A program made the position numbers and the translations under genes. Under the pieces are notes generated by a model that was not told the origin of the DNA, ran no database searches, and saw only the letters and a program-made list of their open reading frames with translations. Shown piece by piece: positions 9,218 to 18,022 of a stretch of DNA of 64,000 nucleotides (position 1 is the first letter of the stretch; each line of letters opens with the position of its first letter). This stretch comes from Bifidobacterium sp. ESL0769 (GTDB lineage: Bacteria > Actinomycetota > Actinomycetes > Actinomycetales > Bifidobacteriaceae). Where the stretch lies: the NCBI RefSeq assembly GCF_029395495.1, contig NZ_CP113918.1, positions 62,001 through 126,000 of the forward strand, given 5' to 3'.

Positions 9218-10090
9218 TCAGAATGAGAGCACTTCGACCTTGCCGGTGGTCAGCTGGTAACGGGCGCCGACAATGGAGAGACGCTGTGCGGCCAATGCCT
9301 CTTGGATGACGGTCGAGCGGTCGACCAGTGCTTCGATGGTGCGGGCGATGTGGACGCGTTCGAAATCGTCGGTGTCGCTTAACGTGGCTTCCTGCGCTGC
9401 CAAAATAGAAGCGCCGACTGAGCGTACGAGCACGGATTCGGAGGCCGCGACCAGTTCCTCCATCTTGTCGAACACGTCATCGGCATCCATGCCGGTACGC
9501 GCAGCTGAATCTCTGACGAATTCAGAGTCGTCCGGATTGTCGGTGCCGGAGTCAGCGTCATTGTCTTCTGTTGGATGGTCATCATCGTCTGCCGCCGGAT
9601 CGATTATTTCGGAATCGGTGACTTCAGCGGCAAAGGCGGCGCCCAGGTCGATGTCTGAACCGGAGGCGATGACGTCAAGTTCCGCGACGGCGCTCGCAAC
9701 AGCTCCGCAATGCTCATGCCCGAGCACAACCAGAACGCTGACGCCCAAGTGCGTCACGGCATACTCCAGCGAGGCGATAACGGCGTCATCCAACGTCTGT
9801 CCGGCCGTGCGCACGGTGAACATATCGCCCAACCCCTGATCGAAAATGATTTCCGGCGGAACCCGCGAATCCGAACACGAAAGCACTGCCGCATCCGGCT
9901 GCTGCCCGTCGATCAGCGATTCCCTTGTTTCCTTGTCCTGCCAAGGATGCTCGGCTTGCCCGGAAGCGAAGCGCGCGTTGCCCTGCAGCATGCGGCTCCA
10001 GGTTGCGTTGGCCGTGGATTCGGCGGAATTGTTATCGTTCTCTTGTGGTTTCTTGGCTGCAGATTCTTTGGAGTTCGAATTATCTGTCAT
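9218..10090 (-). CDS. beta-class carbonic anhydrase with acidic insertion
   Basis: A 290-residue enzyme for reversible CO2 hydration, probably supplying bicarbonate to Ppc encoded 5 kb away. The zinc site is visible as CSDSR (Cys and the Asp-Arg pair) and GHEHCG (His and Cys), followed by GAxY near the C-terminus. Between the zinc His-Cys segment and the C-terminal helices lies an acidic, Asp-rich insert of roughly 50 residues (DDDDHPTEDNDADSG). The first 30 residues are polar and probably disordered. The start ATG at 10090 has GGAAGGA about 7 bases upstream; a longer frame upstream is AT-rich and lacks a ribosome site. Confidence 0.93.
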   Translation of the reverse strand: MTDNSNSKESAAKKPQENDNNSAESTANATWSRMLQGNARFASGQAEHPWQDKETRESLIDGQQPDAAVLSCSDSRVPPEIIFDQGLGDMFTVRTAGQTLDDAVIASLEYAVTHLGVSVLVVLGHEHCGAVASAVAELDVIASGSDIDLGAAFAAEVTDSEIIDPAADDDDHPTEDNDADSGTDNPDDSEFVRDSAARTGMDADDVFDKMEELVAASESVLVRSVGASILAAQEATLSDTDDFERVHIARTIEALVDRSTVIQEALAAQRLSIVGARYQLTTGKVEVLSF

Positions 10091-10589
10091 TTGAGATTCC
10101 TTCCAAGCGAAAGTGTCTGACAAGCAAAAGTCGTTGGGTCCAACATTACCCTTCCGCCGCGTCACTTTGACGATATTCGGAATTATCGGAAATGTGTGGA
10201 AACGAATATGTTCAATGTTGTCGAAAATGGATAGAGTGATATATAAAATAATTAAAGTGCGCAAAATAAATGTTAATAATTCAGACCTGTATTATTGCAA
10301 TACATATAAAATCGTCTAATTATTCAATGTTTATAGTGATAACTCGTCTGTATCAAACGACTCTTATTGCGGCTGACGAAAAGAAGTGCCTTCAGGCGCA
10401 TAGCAACTGTCGATAATGCGGTTACCGGCGTTACCATGATGTGGTCACGGCGATAAACGGTTCCACAGGCGCTTTGCAAGGTGCTGGGTTATGGTTACGG
10501 ACGTTCGCAAAGGGCGTCAAGCGGAACGCATAAAGGCCAGAGTCGCGCGGACGTATAGCATTTGGTTTCGAGGTAAAGGGGTACATGCT
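10091..10589. other. divergent intergenic region, carbonic anhydrase / ahpC
   Basis: About 500 bases, AT-rich in the middle, that must hold the promoters of both flanking genes. I see no convincing operator, riboswitch or small gene. Frames crossing it lack ribosome binding sites. Confidence 0.6.
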
Positions 10590-11153
10590 ATGACCATGCT
10601 TCAACACGAATTGACCGATTTCACGGCCAACATCTATCAGGACAACAAGTTCAGCAAGCTCACCAAGGCGGATGTGCTCGGCCATTGGTCCCTGATTTTC
10701 TTCTATCCCAACGATTTCAGTTTCGTCTGCCCGACTGAGCTTGAGGATCTCGCCGACCATTACGAAGACTTCAAGAAGGCCGGCTGCGAGATCTACGGCG
10801 TTTCGCACGACACCGAGTTCGTCCACAAGGCCTGGCACGAGGCTAACGAGAAGATCGCGAAGATCCAGTTCCCGATGGTCGCCGACCCGACTAACCAGCT
10901 TTCCCGCGATCTCGACAGCTACGACGAAGTCAACGGTCAGGCCGAGCGCGGCGATTTCATTCTGAGCCCTGAGGGCAAGGTTGTGGCCTACGAGGTCATT
11001 TCCTCCAATGTCGGCCGTAACGCGGAAGAGATTCTGCGCCGCGTCGAGGCCTCGCAGTTCGTTTACGAGCACGGTGACCAGGTCTGCCCTGCGAAGTGGG
11101 AGCCTGGCGACGAGACCATCGCCCCGAGCCTCGACCTCGTCGGCCAGCTCTGA
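10590..11153 (+). CDS. ahpC: peroxiredoxin, alkyl hydroperoxide reductase subunit C
   Basis: A 187-residue typical 2-Cys peroxiredoxin of AhpC type. The peroxidatic Cys47 lies in FVCPTE and the resolving Cys166 in VCPAKW. It reduces hydrogen peroxide and organic peroxides in the cytosol and is re-reduced by the dithiol flavoprotein encoded 38 bases downstream. AGGTAAAGGGG precedes the ATG at 10590; length matches the family exactly from this start. In a catalase-poor fermentative organism this pair is a main peroxide defence. Confidence 0.96.
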   Translation: MTMLQHELTDFTANIYQDNKFSKLTKADVLGHWSLIFFYPNDFSFVCPTELEDLADHYEDFKKAGCEIYGVSHDTEFVHKAWHEANEKIAKIQFPMVADPTNQLSRDLDSYDEVNGQAERGDFILSPEGKVVAYEVISSNVGRNAEEILRRVEASQFVYEHGDQVCPAKWEPGDETIAPSLDLVGQL

Positions 11154-11191
11154 TTTCCGTCTGTGCGAGTTGAACCGTACTAAAGGAAGCT

Positions 11192-13009
11192 ATGAAGCAA
11201 CAAGACGATTTGTATGACGTTGTAGTGATCGGCGGAGGTCCTGCAGGGCTTACCGCTGGTCTCTATCTGGCGCGTGCTCGGTATCGTGTGCTTATTCTCG
11301 AAAAGGAAGAGTACGGCGGGCAGATCACCATCACCAACGAGGTGGTCAATTATCCTGGTATCGCCAGAATCGACGGACGCACGCTGACCGAAACCATGCG
11401 TCAACAGGCGGAGGATTTCGGTGCCGAATTTATGGCCGCCGATGCCACTGGGATTGACGTTCATGGCGATATCAAGACCGTGCATACCAACCGCGGCGAC
11501 CTCAAAACCTTCGGTATTTTGGTGGCTACCGGCGCCAACCCGCGCAAAATCGGCTTCCAGGGCGAGGCCGAATACGCCGGCCGTGGCATTTCCTACTGCG
11601 CGACCTGCGACGGCGAATTCTTCAACGGTATGGAGGTCGTCGTCGTTGGCGGTGGCTTCTCGGCGGCCGAGGAATCCGTGTTCCTCACCAAATACGCCAG
11701 TAAAGTCACGATTCTGGTGCGCGGCAGCGATTTCACCTGCGACGCGTCCGTTTCCAACGAGGCCAAGAACGACCCCAATATCGAGATTCATTACAACACC
11801 GAGATGAAGTCGGTTTCGGCCGGCGAAGGTGGCTTGGTGAGCGCCGTGTTCCACAACCGCAAAACCGGCGAGGACACGGAATGGAAGCCGAGCAAAGGCA
11901 AGAATTTCGGCGTTTTCGTTTTCGCGGGTTATGTGCCGCAGACCGACATCCTCAAGGGTGTCATCGATCTTGACGAGCGCGGATACGTTATTACGCACGA
12001 TTATCTCGAGACTTCCGCCGCTGGGGTGTACGCTGCCGGCGATCTGCGCGAGAAGAACCTGCGCCAAGTGGTCACCGCCGTTTCCGACGGTGCCGTCGCG
12101 GGCGTGGAACTTGAGCGTTACGCCAAGGATCTGAGCGAGAAAACCGGCCTTGTACCGCCGCGTCCAACCAGTTCGAACTACGAGAAGCGTGAGGTCGAAC
12201 AGGCTAGAAAAGCCGCCAATTCCGGCACTTCCCCGGCCCCGGCTGCCGCGGCTGATGTTGCTGGTGGCAATGGTCAAGCTGCTGGCCCGGTCAAGACCTC
12301 CGGGTTCTTTGACGATGCCATTCGCAAGCAGCTCGATGTGGTCTTCGGGCGCATGAGCCAGCCGTTGGTGCTCGAACTTTCGCTCGACAAGACCAAGCTT
12401 TCTCAGGAGCTCAAGGGCTTCATTGACGAGCTGGTTTCATTGAGCAGCGGAAAGCTTACTTCCGTCGTTGCGCCTGCGCCCGGCAAGGGCGAGGAAGATG
12501 CGGAAGGCCGCGCCAAGTTCGACGTCGAAGAAGTGATGCCGATGGCTCGTCCTTGCGTACGTCTGTGCAAGGTGGGCTCTGACGGATCACCGCAACCTAC
12601 GGGACTTGCGTTCCACGGTGTTCCCAGCGGCCACGAGTTCAACTCGTTCGTGCTGGCACTCTACAATGCGGCCGGCCCTGGCCAGTCCGTCGACAACGAT
12701 ACCCAGCAGCGCATCGAAAAGCTCGACGCAGACAGCGGCACCACCGATGTGATGGTGCTCGTTTCGCTGACCTGCACGATGTGCCCGACCACGGTGCTTT
12801 CTGCCCAGCGCATCGCCGCCGGCAATCCGAAGGTGAAGGCCGAGGCGTACGATATTTCGCACTTCCCCGAGCTGCAGAAGCAGTACGGCGCGATGAGCGT
12901 TCCCTGCATCGTTGTCAACAAGACTGAGCTTGACGGCACGACCTCGCAAAAGATCGAGTTCGGCAAGAAGACGGTCTCGCAAATGCTGGATCTTATCGAC
13001 GAAGCATAG
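11192..13009 (+). CDS. AhpF/TrxB-like flavoprotein with C-terminal dithiol domain
   Basis: A 605-residue NAD(P)H-dependent disulfide reductase. Residues 1-310 form the thioredoxin-reductase core: FAD site GGGPAG, redox pair CATC (Cys136/Cys139), NAD(P)H site GGGFSAAE and the C-terminal FAD motif GVYAAGD. After a Pro/Ala/Gly-rich linker (about 325-375), the C-terminal 230 residues resemble the tandem thioredoxin-fold domain that classical AhpF carries at its N-terminus, with the dithiol CTMC (Cys528/Cys531) and a cis-Pro loop MSVPCIV. The domain order is therefore swapped relative to enterobacterial AhpF. AAAGGAAGCT precedes the ATG. The role is to reduce AhpC. Confidence 0.9.
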   Translation: MKQQDDLYDVVVIGGGPAGLTAGLYLARARYRVLILEKEEYGGQITITNEVVNYPGIARIDGRTLTETMRQQAEDFGAEFMAADATGIDVHGDIKTVHTNRGDLKTFGILVATGANPRKIGFQGEAEYAGRGISYCATCDGEFFNGMEVVVVGGGFSAAEESVFLTKYASKVTILVRGSDFTCDASVSNEAKNDPNIEIHYNTEMKSVSAGEGGLVSAVFHNRKTGEDTEWKPSKGKNFGVFVFAGYVPQTDILKGVIDLDERGYVITHDYLETSAAGVYAAGDLREKNLRQVVTAVSDGAVAGVELERYAKDLSEKTGLVPPRPTSSNYEKREVEQARKAANSGTSPAPAAAADVAGGNGQAAGPVKTSGFFDDAIRKQLDVVFGRMSQPLVLELSLDKTKLSQELKGFIDELVSLSSGKLTSVVAPAPGKGEEDAEGRAKFDVEEVMPMARPCVRLCKVGSDGSPQPTGLAFHGVPSGHEFNSFVLALYNAAGPGQSVDNDTQQRIEKLDADSGTTDVMVLVSLTCTMCPTTVLSAQRIAAGNPKVKAEAYDISHFPELQKQYGAMSVPCIVVNKTELDGTTSQKIEFGKKTVSQMLDLIDEA

Positions 13010-13066
13010 TGTGCAAATTCATTTGACTTGCGAAGTCCGTCTACAGGACTTCGCTTAACCATTCTC

Positions 13067-13103
13067 AAGACCTCCCCGGCTGATTCCGGCGGAGGTCTTT
13101 TTC
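13067..13103 (+). terminator. rho-independent terminator of ahpC-reductase operon
   Basis: AAGACCTCCCCGG pairs with CCGGCGGAGGTCTT around a short loop and is followed by TTTTT. A smaller hairpin, CGAAGTCC/GGACTTCG, precedes it at 13031-13053. Confidence 0.9.
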
Positions 13104-13148
13104 ATCTAGGCTGGCTAAATTTAAGTAAAAAGCTCTCAGACTATTCTG

Positions 13149-14387
13149 TCAATTTATGCCAAATAATTCGCACGCTTTGCCAGAAAGTTCATAATATATC
13201 GGCCGTTTGCCGACGGTAGATATGAGTTCTCGTTTCTCAAGATTCTTCAACCGGTTATCGGTTTTTGACATGCCGATACCCAGAGTTTGCGCGATTTCCG
13301 CTTTGGTCAGAGTAGGCTTTCCAGATTGGAAAAGGTGTTGCTGGATCAGTATGTAAAGTATGCGATCTGACGTTATGTCCAGATTTTCGGTTTGTATGTA
13401 CTGATCTTCCTTGTCGCCGGCAATTTGCAGGGCTGAATTTTTTTCGCTCAGATTTTCATCGAGCTGATGTTGGGCGGTTTGGATGAACCGAAGCATCTGG
13501 CACACAAAGAATGAGGTCTCCGAGCAGTTTATCTTTTTCTGGGCTCCTTCAAGCGACTTGTAATACTCCAGCTTGTTTTCGGCGATTACCGGACTTAGCG
13601 AGAGTGCAGTGGGTGCGGAAAGATATTCACGCAATTGTAGTGCGAGAAGGAACCTTCCCGTCCTTCCGTTGCCGTCATAGAACGGGTGGATGTATTCGAA
13701 GACATCGTGACAGATAATCGCTTTGAGCAGTGAGGGCACGTCGTCTTGGCGTACGAACGCGAGCATTTGGGTAAGTGCGGATTGAATGTTCTCTTCGCCT
13801 GATATGCCGCGATGTATCTCCCGGCCGGTTGCCGTATCGTGGACGCCGACGTAGCCTTTGCGGAACAATTTGCCGTCTGGTTCGTCTTCGTCCGCTAGCT
13901 CGCCATCCACGACTTTGTCGTAGATGCTGCGGATGGCGCTTAGCGTTTTCGGGAGCTGCAGAGATTCGTCGGTGTAGATGGCCGTATAGAGCTTGGCGAA
14001 TTCACTGAATCTCGTGTGCGAGGCAGGGTTCTTAACGGATTGCAAGGCTGTGGCGACTTCTTGACGTGTCGAACGTATCCCCTCCATCTGGTTGGTACTC
14101 AGCAGTTCCTCAGTTAGTAGACCTTTCATATAGGCATCTTTAGCTACGCCCGGCAGCTCGTTCCACGTTTGCTCGACATGGGTTTCGCGGCGCAGGATGT
14201 CGTCGATAAGCATGATCGATTCTTGAGACAGGACAGCGAAGACCTTATGCCGCCCGTCAAGCACAATGTCGGTTGAGAAAGCGGAAGGGAGCCGCAAACG
14301 GCGTTGGTATTCCTGCTCGGCGAATTCGACAGGCTGTTGCGTTGTCGAGCTTGCATGGAATTCCGTAGCGATATCGTTATATTTCAT
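13149..14387 (-). CDS. Fic family protein (AMP-transferase type) with winged helix
   Basis: A 412-residue Fido-domain protein. The active-site motif HPFYDGNGRTGRF is complete (His at about residue 234), so nucleotidyl transfer to a target hydroxyl is expected. The N-terminal helix carries TNQMEG, matching the [S/T]xxxE[G/N] inhibitory motif of class II Fic proteins, so the enzyme is probably self-inhibited. The C-terminus (LTKAEIAQTLGIGMSKTDNR) is a winged helix-turn-helix, suggesting DNA binding and autoregulation. The target is unknown. The ribosome site before the ATG is weak. A repeat array lies directly upstream. Confidence 0.92.
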   Translation of the reverse strand: MKYNDIATEFHASSTTQQPVEFAEQEYQRRLRLPSAFSTDIVLDGRHKVFAVLSQESIMLIDDILRRETHVEQTWNELPGVAKDAYMKGLLTEELLSTNQMEGIRSTRQEVATALQSVKNPASHTRFSEFAKLYTAIYTDESLQLPKTLSAIRSIYDKVVDGELADEDEPDGKLFRKGYVGVHDTATGREIHRGISGEENIQSALTQMLAFVRQDDVPSLLKAIICHDVFEYIHPFYDGNGRTGRFLLALQLREYLSAPTALSLSPVIAENKLEYYKSLEGAQKKINCSETSFFVCQMLRFIQTAQHQLDENLSEKNSALQIAGDKEDQYIQTENLDITSDRILYILIQQHLFQSGKPTLTKAEIAQTLGIGMSKTDNRLKNLEKRELISTVGKRPIYYELSGKACELFGIN

Positions 14388-14410
14388 AAATACCGATTTC
14401 TCTCAAAATC

Positions 14411-14433
14411 ATCATTTAGGTGACTTAAATGAT
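14411..14433. promoter_or_regulatory. inverted repeat before fic
   Basis: ATCATTTA and TAAATGAT are perfect inverted 8-mers seven bases apart, 24-46 bases upstream of the fic start codon. This is a possible binding site for the winged helix of the Fic protein. Confidence 0.45.
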
Positions 14434-14437
14434 ATCT

Positions 14438-14573
14438 CTAAATGACGATTTTGGCTATTTTCGTACTTTAGAGCGCTAATTTCAGTATTCTAAACATCGA
14501 TTTTGACTGATTTCGTACTTTAGCAGATGAATTCTGAGGTGCTAAACATCGATTTTGTGCTTTTCGCACTTTA
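14438..14573. repeat. three-unit direct repeat array upstream of fic
   Basis: Three related units of 33, 33 and 32 bases (14438-14470, 14490-14522, 14542-14573) start with CTAAA, contain CGATTTTG and end with CG(T/C)ACTTTA. They are separated by unrelated 19-base spacers, giving a 52-base period. The ends CTAAA and TTTAG are inverted copies. The two units farther from fic match each other best. Confidence 0.75.
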
Positions 14574-14596
14574 AAATGGTCCAATTAGCTTTTTAA

Positions 14597-14622
14597 CTGT
14601 CGATTTTGCGTGAAATCGACAG
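14597..14622. terminator. hairpin beside fic repeat array
   Basis: CTGTCGATTT pairs perfectly with AAATCGACAG. The stem reuses the CGATTTTG core of the neighbouring repeat units, so it may be a diverged fourth unit rather than a terminator. Confidence 0.4.
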
Positions 14623-14649
14623 ATAGTTGAAAAATAGGGCATAAGAAAA

Positions 14650-14698
14650 CGCCGCAGGCGAATACCGGATCAATAACGATTCGGAACGTCTGCGGCGC
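14650..14698 (-). terminator. terminator of ppc
   Basis: CGCCGCAG and CTGCGGCG form the base of a long hairpin just after the ppc stop. Read on the minus strand, it is followed by TTTTCTT. Confidence 0.8.
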
Positions 14699-14723
14699 TT
14701 TCCTAACTAAGGAAACTACAAAC

Positions 14724-17585
14724 TCAGCCGGTGTTCTGCAGGCCGGCGGCGACACCGGAGACCGTGCAGAGGATGAGGTAGGTGAAGCCGCCGCGCTGTT
14801 GGTCGCGGGCAAGCTCTTCGTTGTCCGTCTTCTTCGGGGCAATGGCACCTGCAGTAGGCACCTCGCCGTTGGCCTTCGCCTTGGCGGCCTCGGCATCCTG
14901 CTTCTTCTGCAGTTCGCGCTGGCTACGCAGAGCAAGCACCTGAATGACGGAAAGGATATCGACGTACGGCGAACGCACACGGACCGCCTGGCCGAGCACG
15001 TGACGATGCTGCAGCGGCCACTGGTCGCCGACGATGGCGAGCACCCACTTGCGGGTGAGCTCCATCTCGTTCAACACCTTGTCGCGCAGGTCGTCGCGGT
15101 CGCCCAAGGCCAAGTACATCTTGGCGATACGCTCGTCGGTCTTGGCCAGCGACATCTCGATGTTGTCGATGAACGTGGAGAATACCGGCCATTCCTTGTA
15201 AGCGCTGCGCAGCGTCTTGAGGTCGCCGAAATCTTCGCACGCGGTCCCCAAGCCGTACCAAGCGGCGAGGTTGATGCGCGCCTGTGCCCAGGAGAACACC
15301 CACGGAATCGTACGCAGGTCGGCGAGCGACTTGGCACCTAGGCCACGTTTGGCAGGGCGCGAACCGATTGGCAGCAGGCCAATCTCGGTCAGTGGCGTCA
15401 CCGTGGAGAACCACGGGGTGAAGCCCGGCGTATTGAGCAGATCGAGGAAGCGGTTGTGCGCCGAATCGTCGAGTTTTTCGGCCATGCCCCAATACTTCTT
15501 GGTCATGTCGGTGTTTGTTTTTTCCATACTCGGAGCGGACTGGAGTAGCGTCGCGGCCGCAACGGACTCGACGTGGCGAATGGCCAGCACCTGGTTGCCG
15601 TAGCGGGCGAAAATGCTCTCGCCCTGTTCGGTGAGCTTGAAACGGCAGTTGACGGAACCCTTCGGCTGCGAAAGCACCGCGCGGTTCGCTGGACCGCCGC
15701 CACGGCCGACAGCGCCACCACGTCCGTGGAAGAGCGTCAGGTCGATGTCGTGTTTCTTGGCCCACTCCGCGATGCGTCCCTGCGCCGAATGCAGCGCGAG
15801 CGTTGCGGTGGTCGGGCCGGCGTCCTTGGAGGAATCGGAGTAGCCGAGCATGACTTCGAGCTTACCGCCGGTCGCCTTCAAACGGGCCTGAACTTCAGGG
15901 ATCTTGATCATTTCGTCAAGTACGTCGACGCAGTTCTGCAGATCCTGCAGCTGTTCGAACAGTGGGATGACGTCGATGGTCGGCACATCTTCGGGGTTCG
16001 AGAATGCCATGCGGTTGAGCTCGTAGACGTCGCGAATGTTCTGCGCGGACTTGGTGAACGAGATGATGTAGCGACGAGCGGCCTTCTGACCGTTGCGCTT
16101 CTGGATGGCGCCGAGCGCGCGGAAAGTGTCGAGCACCTCGTGGGTCATCGGCTGCAGTTCGCCGCGTTCGCCGTGCAGGCCGTGCTCGCGGATATCTTCC
16201 AGAGCGCGGGAGTGGACGAGCGAATGCTGGCGGAATTCCGTCTCTACAAGATGGAATCCGAAGGTTTGCGCCTTCCAGATGACATCCTGCACCGGGCCGT
16301 AAGCCGCGCGCTTGTCGCCGGCAGCTGCCAGCGAACGCTGCACGATCTTGAGGTCGGCGATGAAGTCATCGCAGCTCTTGTACATGAGGTCCGCATCGCG
16401 TACCACAGTGTAATGCAAACGGTCGGCCATGACCAGCATGACCGCGCGGTGCATCTCGTGTGAGGAAGTGGCTGCGGCCTTGTCGGTCAGGCGCTCGCTC
16501 ATTTCCTTCTGGCGGTTCCAAAGGTTGACGAGTTCATCGCTCGGAGGCGTGGTGACGGCTTCCATCGTAAGATTCGTACCGGCGGTACGGGTCGCCTTTT
16601 CAAGCGCCTCGATGGCGTGGTCGCTGAACTTACGGGCCACGGCGCGGCTGACCTTGGCAGTGACGTTCGGGTTGCCGTCGCGGTCGGTGCCGATCCAGGA
16701 ACCAGGATGGAAGAACGCGGGGCACTGGGGCTCCGAGATTCCGGCCTGGTCGCCGAGGATCCAGTCGTCGAAACGGCGATAGACCTGCGGGATGGTCTCG
16801 AACAATGTGTTGTCGAAAATGTCGATGATGGTATCGGCTTCCTCAACCGGTGTAGGCTTCTTGGCCCCGATCGGCGAGGTACGGAAGAGCGCGTCGATTT
16901 CGTTGTAAAGACGACGGTAGTTTTCCTTCTTGTCGGACCCACCCATCAGCTTGCCAGCACTCAAAAGCGTGGCGATGCGGCGAATCTTGCCCTCGACGGC
17001 CTTGCGACGGGCCTCGGTGGGGTGTGCGGTGAAGACGGGGTGGAACTCGAGCTTGTTGAGGAGTTTCTTGGCCTTGGCCGGGCCCATCTCGTTGATGAGC
17101 TGGTGGTAGGCGCCGGTCAGCTCGTTGACGGGATCGGTCGCAGCGTCTTCGCCCACGTTCGATTCGCGCTTGTGTAGCACCGAAACACGGTAGTTCTCCT
17201 CGCAGAGGTTCGCCAAGTGGAAGTACGTAGTGAGCGCGCGCGCAAGCAGTTGCGCTTGGTGGACGTCCAAGGCGTCAATGACCTTTTCGGCCTTCTCGAG
17301 GTTGTCTTCCTTGGGCTGTTCTTTGCCGATGGTCTCCGCGTAATGTTCGGCGCTCGCTTTGACGGCGTAGTCGCGGACCGTATCGAACGTGGAAAGCAGA
17401 TCCTTGTCGTATTCCCCAAGCACGGTGCGCAGAATTTCAAGGCAGAGTGCGAGATCGTCGTTGAGCGATTGGGGAAGATCACGTTCCTCGGGGCCTTTGG
17501 TCCCTACTCCGGAAGTGAAAAGCGCGGCATCGGGCTGCGTGATCGGTTGATTGTTGGCTGGCTGTTTTTTAGTTTTTTTAGCCAT
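14724..17585 (-). CDS. ppc: phosphoenolpyruvate carboxylase
   Basis: A 953-residue full-length enzyme that converts phosphoenolpyruvate and bicarbonate to oxaloacetate, an anaplerotic step in the cytosol. Family signatures are all present: HPTEARR with the catalytic His, GSWIGTDRDGNPNVT, GYSDSSKDAGP, FHGRGGAVGRGGGP and the C-terminal QNTG. The extra N-terminal Lys/Gln-rich 30 residues are low-complexity. The ATG at 17585 has a near-perfect AAGGAGG site. A lysine/alanine-rich insert near the C-terminus (KKQDAEAAKAKANGEV) is typical of actinobacterial forms. Bicarbonate could come from the carbonic anhydrase at 9.2 kb. Confidence 0.97.
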   Translation of the reverse strand: MAKKTKKQPANNQPITQPDAALFTSGVGTKGPEERDLPQSLNDDLALCLEILRTVLGEYDKDLLSTFDTVRDYAVKASAEHYAETIGKEQPKEDNLEKAEKVIDALDVHQAQLLARALTTYFHLANLCEENYRVSVLHKRESNVGEDAATDPVNELTGAYHQLINEMGPAKAKKLLNKLEFHPVFTAHPTEARRKAVEGKIRRIATLLSAGKLMGGSDKKENYRRLYNEIDALFRTSPIGAKKPTPVEEADTIIDIFDNTLFETIPQVYRRFDDWILGDQAGISEPQCPAFFHPGSWIGTDRDGNPNVTAKVSRAVARKFSDHAIEALEKATRTAGTNLTMEAVTTPPSDELVNLWNRQKEMSERLTDKAAATSSHEMHRAVMLVMADRLHYTVVRDADLMYKSCDDFIADLKIVQRSLAAAGDKRAAYGPVQDVIWKAQTFGFHLVETEFRQHSLVHSRALEDIREHGLHGERGELQPMTHEVLDTFRALGAIQKRNGQKAARRYIISFTKSAQNIRDVYELNRMAFSNPEDVPTIDVIPLFEQLQDLQNCVDVLDEMIKIPEVQARLKATGGKLEVMLGYSDSSKDAGPTTATLALHSAQGRIAEWAKKHDIDLTLFHGRGGAVGRGGGPANRAVLSQPKGSVNCRFKLTEQGESIFARYGNQVLAIRHVESVAAATLLQSAPSMEKTNTDMTKKYWGMAEKLDDSAHNRFLDLLNTPGFTPWFSTVTPLTEIGLLPIGSRPAKRGLGAKSLADLRTIPWVFSWAQARINLAAWYGLGTACEDFGDLKTLRSAYKEWPVFSTFIDNIEMSLAKTDERIAKMYLALGDRDDLRDKVLNEMELTRKWVLAIVGDQWPLQHRHVLGQAVRVRSPYVDILSVIQVLALRSQRELQKKQDAEAAKAKANGEVPTAGAIAPKKTDNEELARDQQRGGFTYLILCTVSGVAAGLQNTG

Positions 17586-17870
17586 TCAGACCTCCTTCAA
17601 ACCAAGCTTCCGGTTGTTCGATCTGTTGGCATTCCGCGGCTCCTCCGCGGTTGTGGTGCCATCTGTTGCGAACCCAAAGCCATTGCTTGGTGAGTCCGGT
17701 TCGATTGTAGGGTGACCTAATCGACATTTAAGTAACGAAATTTAACAATGGTCATATTGCGGACGGATTGGTTGCGTTATGCGGGTTTGTGGCCGAGGTT
17801 TCGACGATTTTGCGACGGTGTAGATGGGTTTAGTTGTTTTCGCTGTTATATCAAGGTTTTCGGCACTGCG

Positions 17871-17906
17871 TTTCCAGAGTTGGACCGTTTTCATTTCCAG
17901 AGTTGG
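17871..17906. repeat. two direct repeats, 23-base period
   Basis: TTTCCAGAGTTGG occurs at 17871-17883 and again at 17894-17906, exactly 23 bases apart, in the ppc/ATPase intergenic region. A -35-like TTGACA follows at 17917-17922. Confidence 0.65.
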
Positions 17907-17953
17907 CATTTTAGAATTGACAAAGCCTCGTTATGCCTTATCAAAGTTGGTTC

Positions 17954-18013
17954 AAAATGTAAGATTTAAATGGTGTAAAATGTAAGATGAAAATGGTGTA
18001 AAATGTATAATGG
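17954..18013. repeat. 23-base tandem repeat before the DUF4143 ATPase gene
   Basis: AAAATGTAAGAT begins units at 17954 and 17977, each 23 bases long and ending AAATGGTGT. A third, truncated unit starts at 18000 (AAAATGTATAATGG) and runs into the ribosome site GGAGG. Each unit carries a -10-like TAAGAT or TATAAT. The repeat ends 9 bases before the start codon, so it can act on transcription or on the leader. Confidence 0.75.
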
Positions 18014-18022
18014 AGGTATTGC

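Noticed and set aside
9218..10264. Longer N-terminus for the carbonic anhydrase
   Set aside because: The added 58 residues are AT-rich and lack a ribosome site, while ATG 10090 has a good one.
10113..10319. 68-codon frame in the carbonic anhydrase upstream region
   Set aside because: AT-rich, no ribosome site, ends in low-complexity sequence.
14438..14573. CRISPR-like geometry of three repeats and two equal spacers before fic
   Set aside because: Spacers are only 19 bases, repeats are degenerate, there are just three units and no cas gene is in the window.
17748..17969. 73-codon plus-strand frame before the DUF4143 gene
   Set aside because: No ribosome site; it overlaps the direct repeats and shows no family resemblance.
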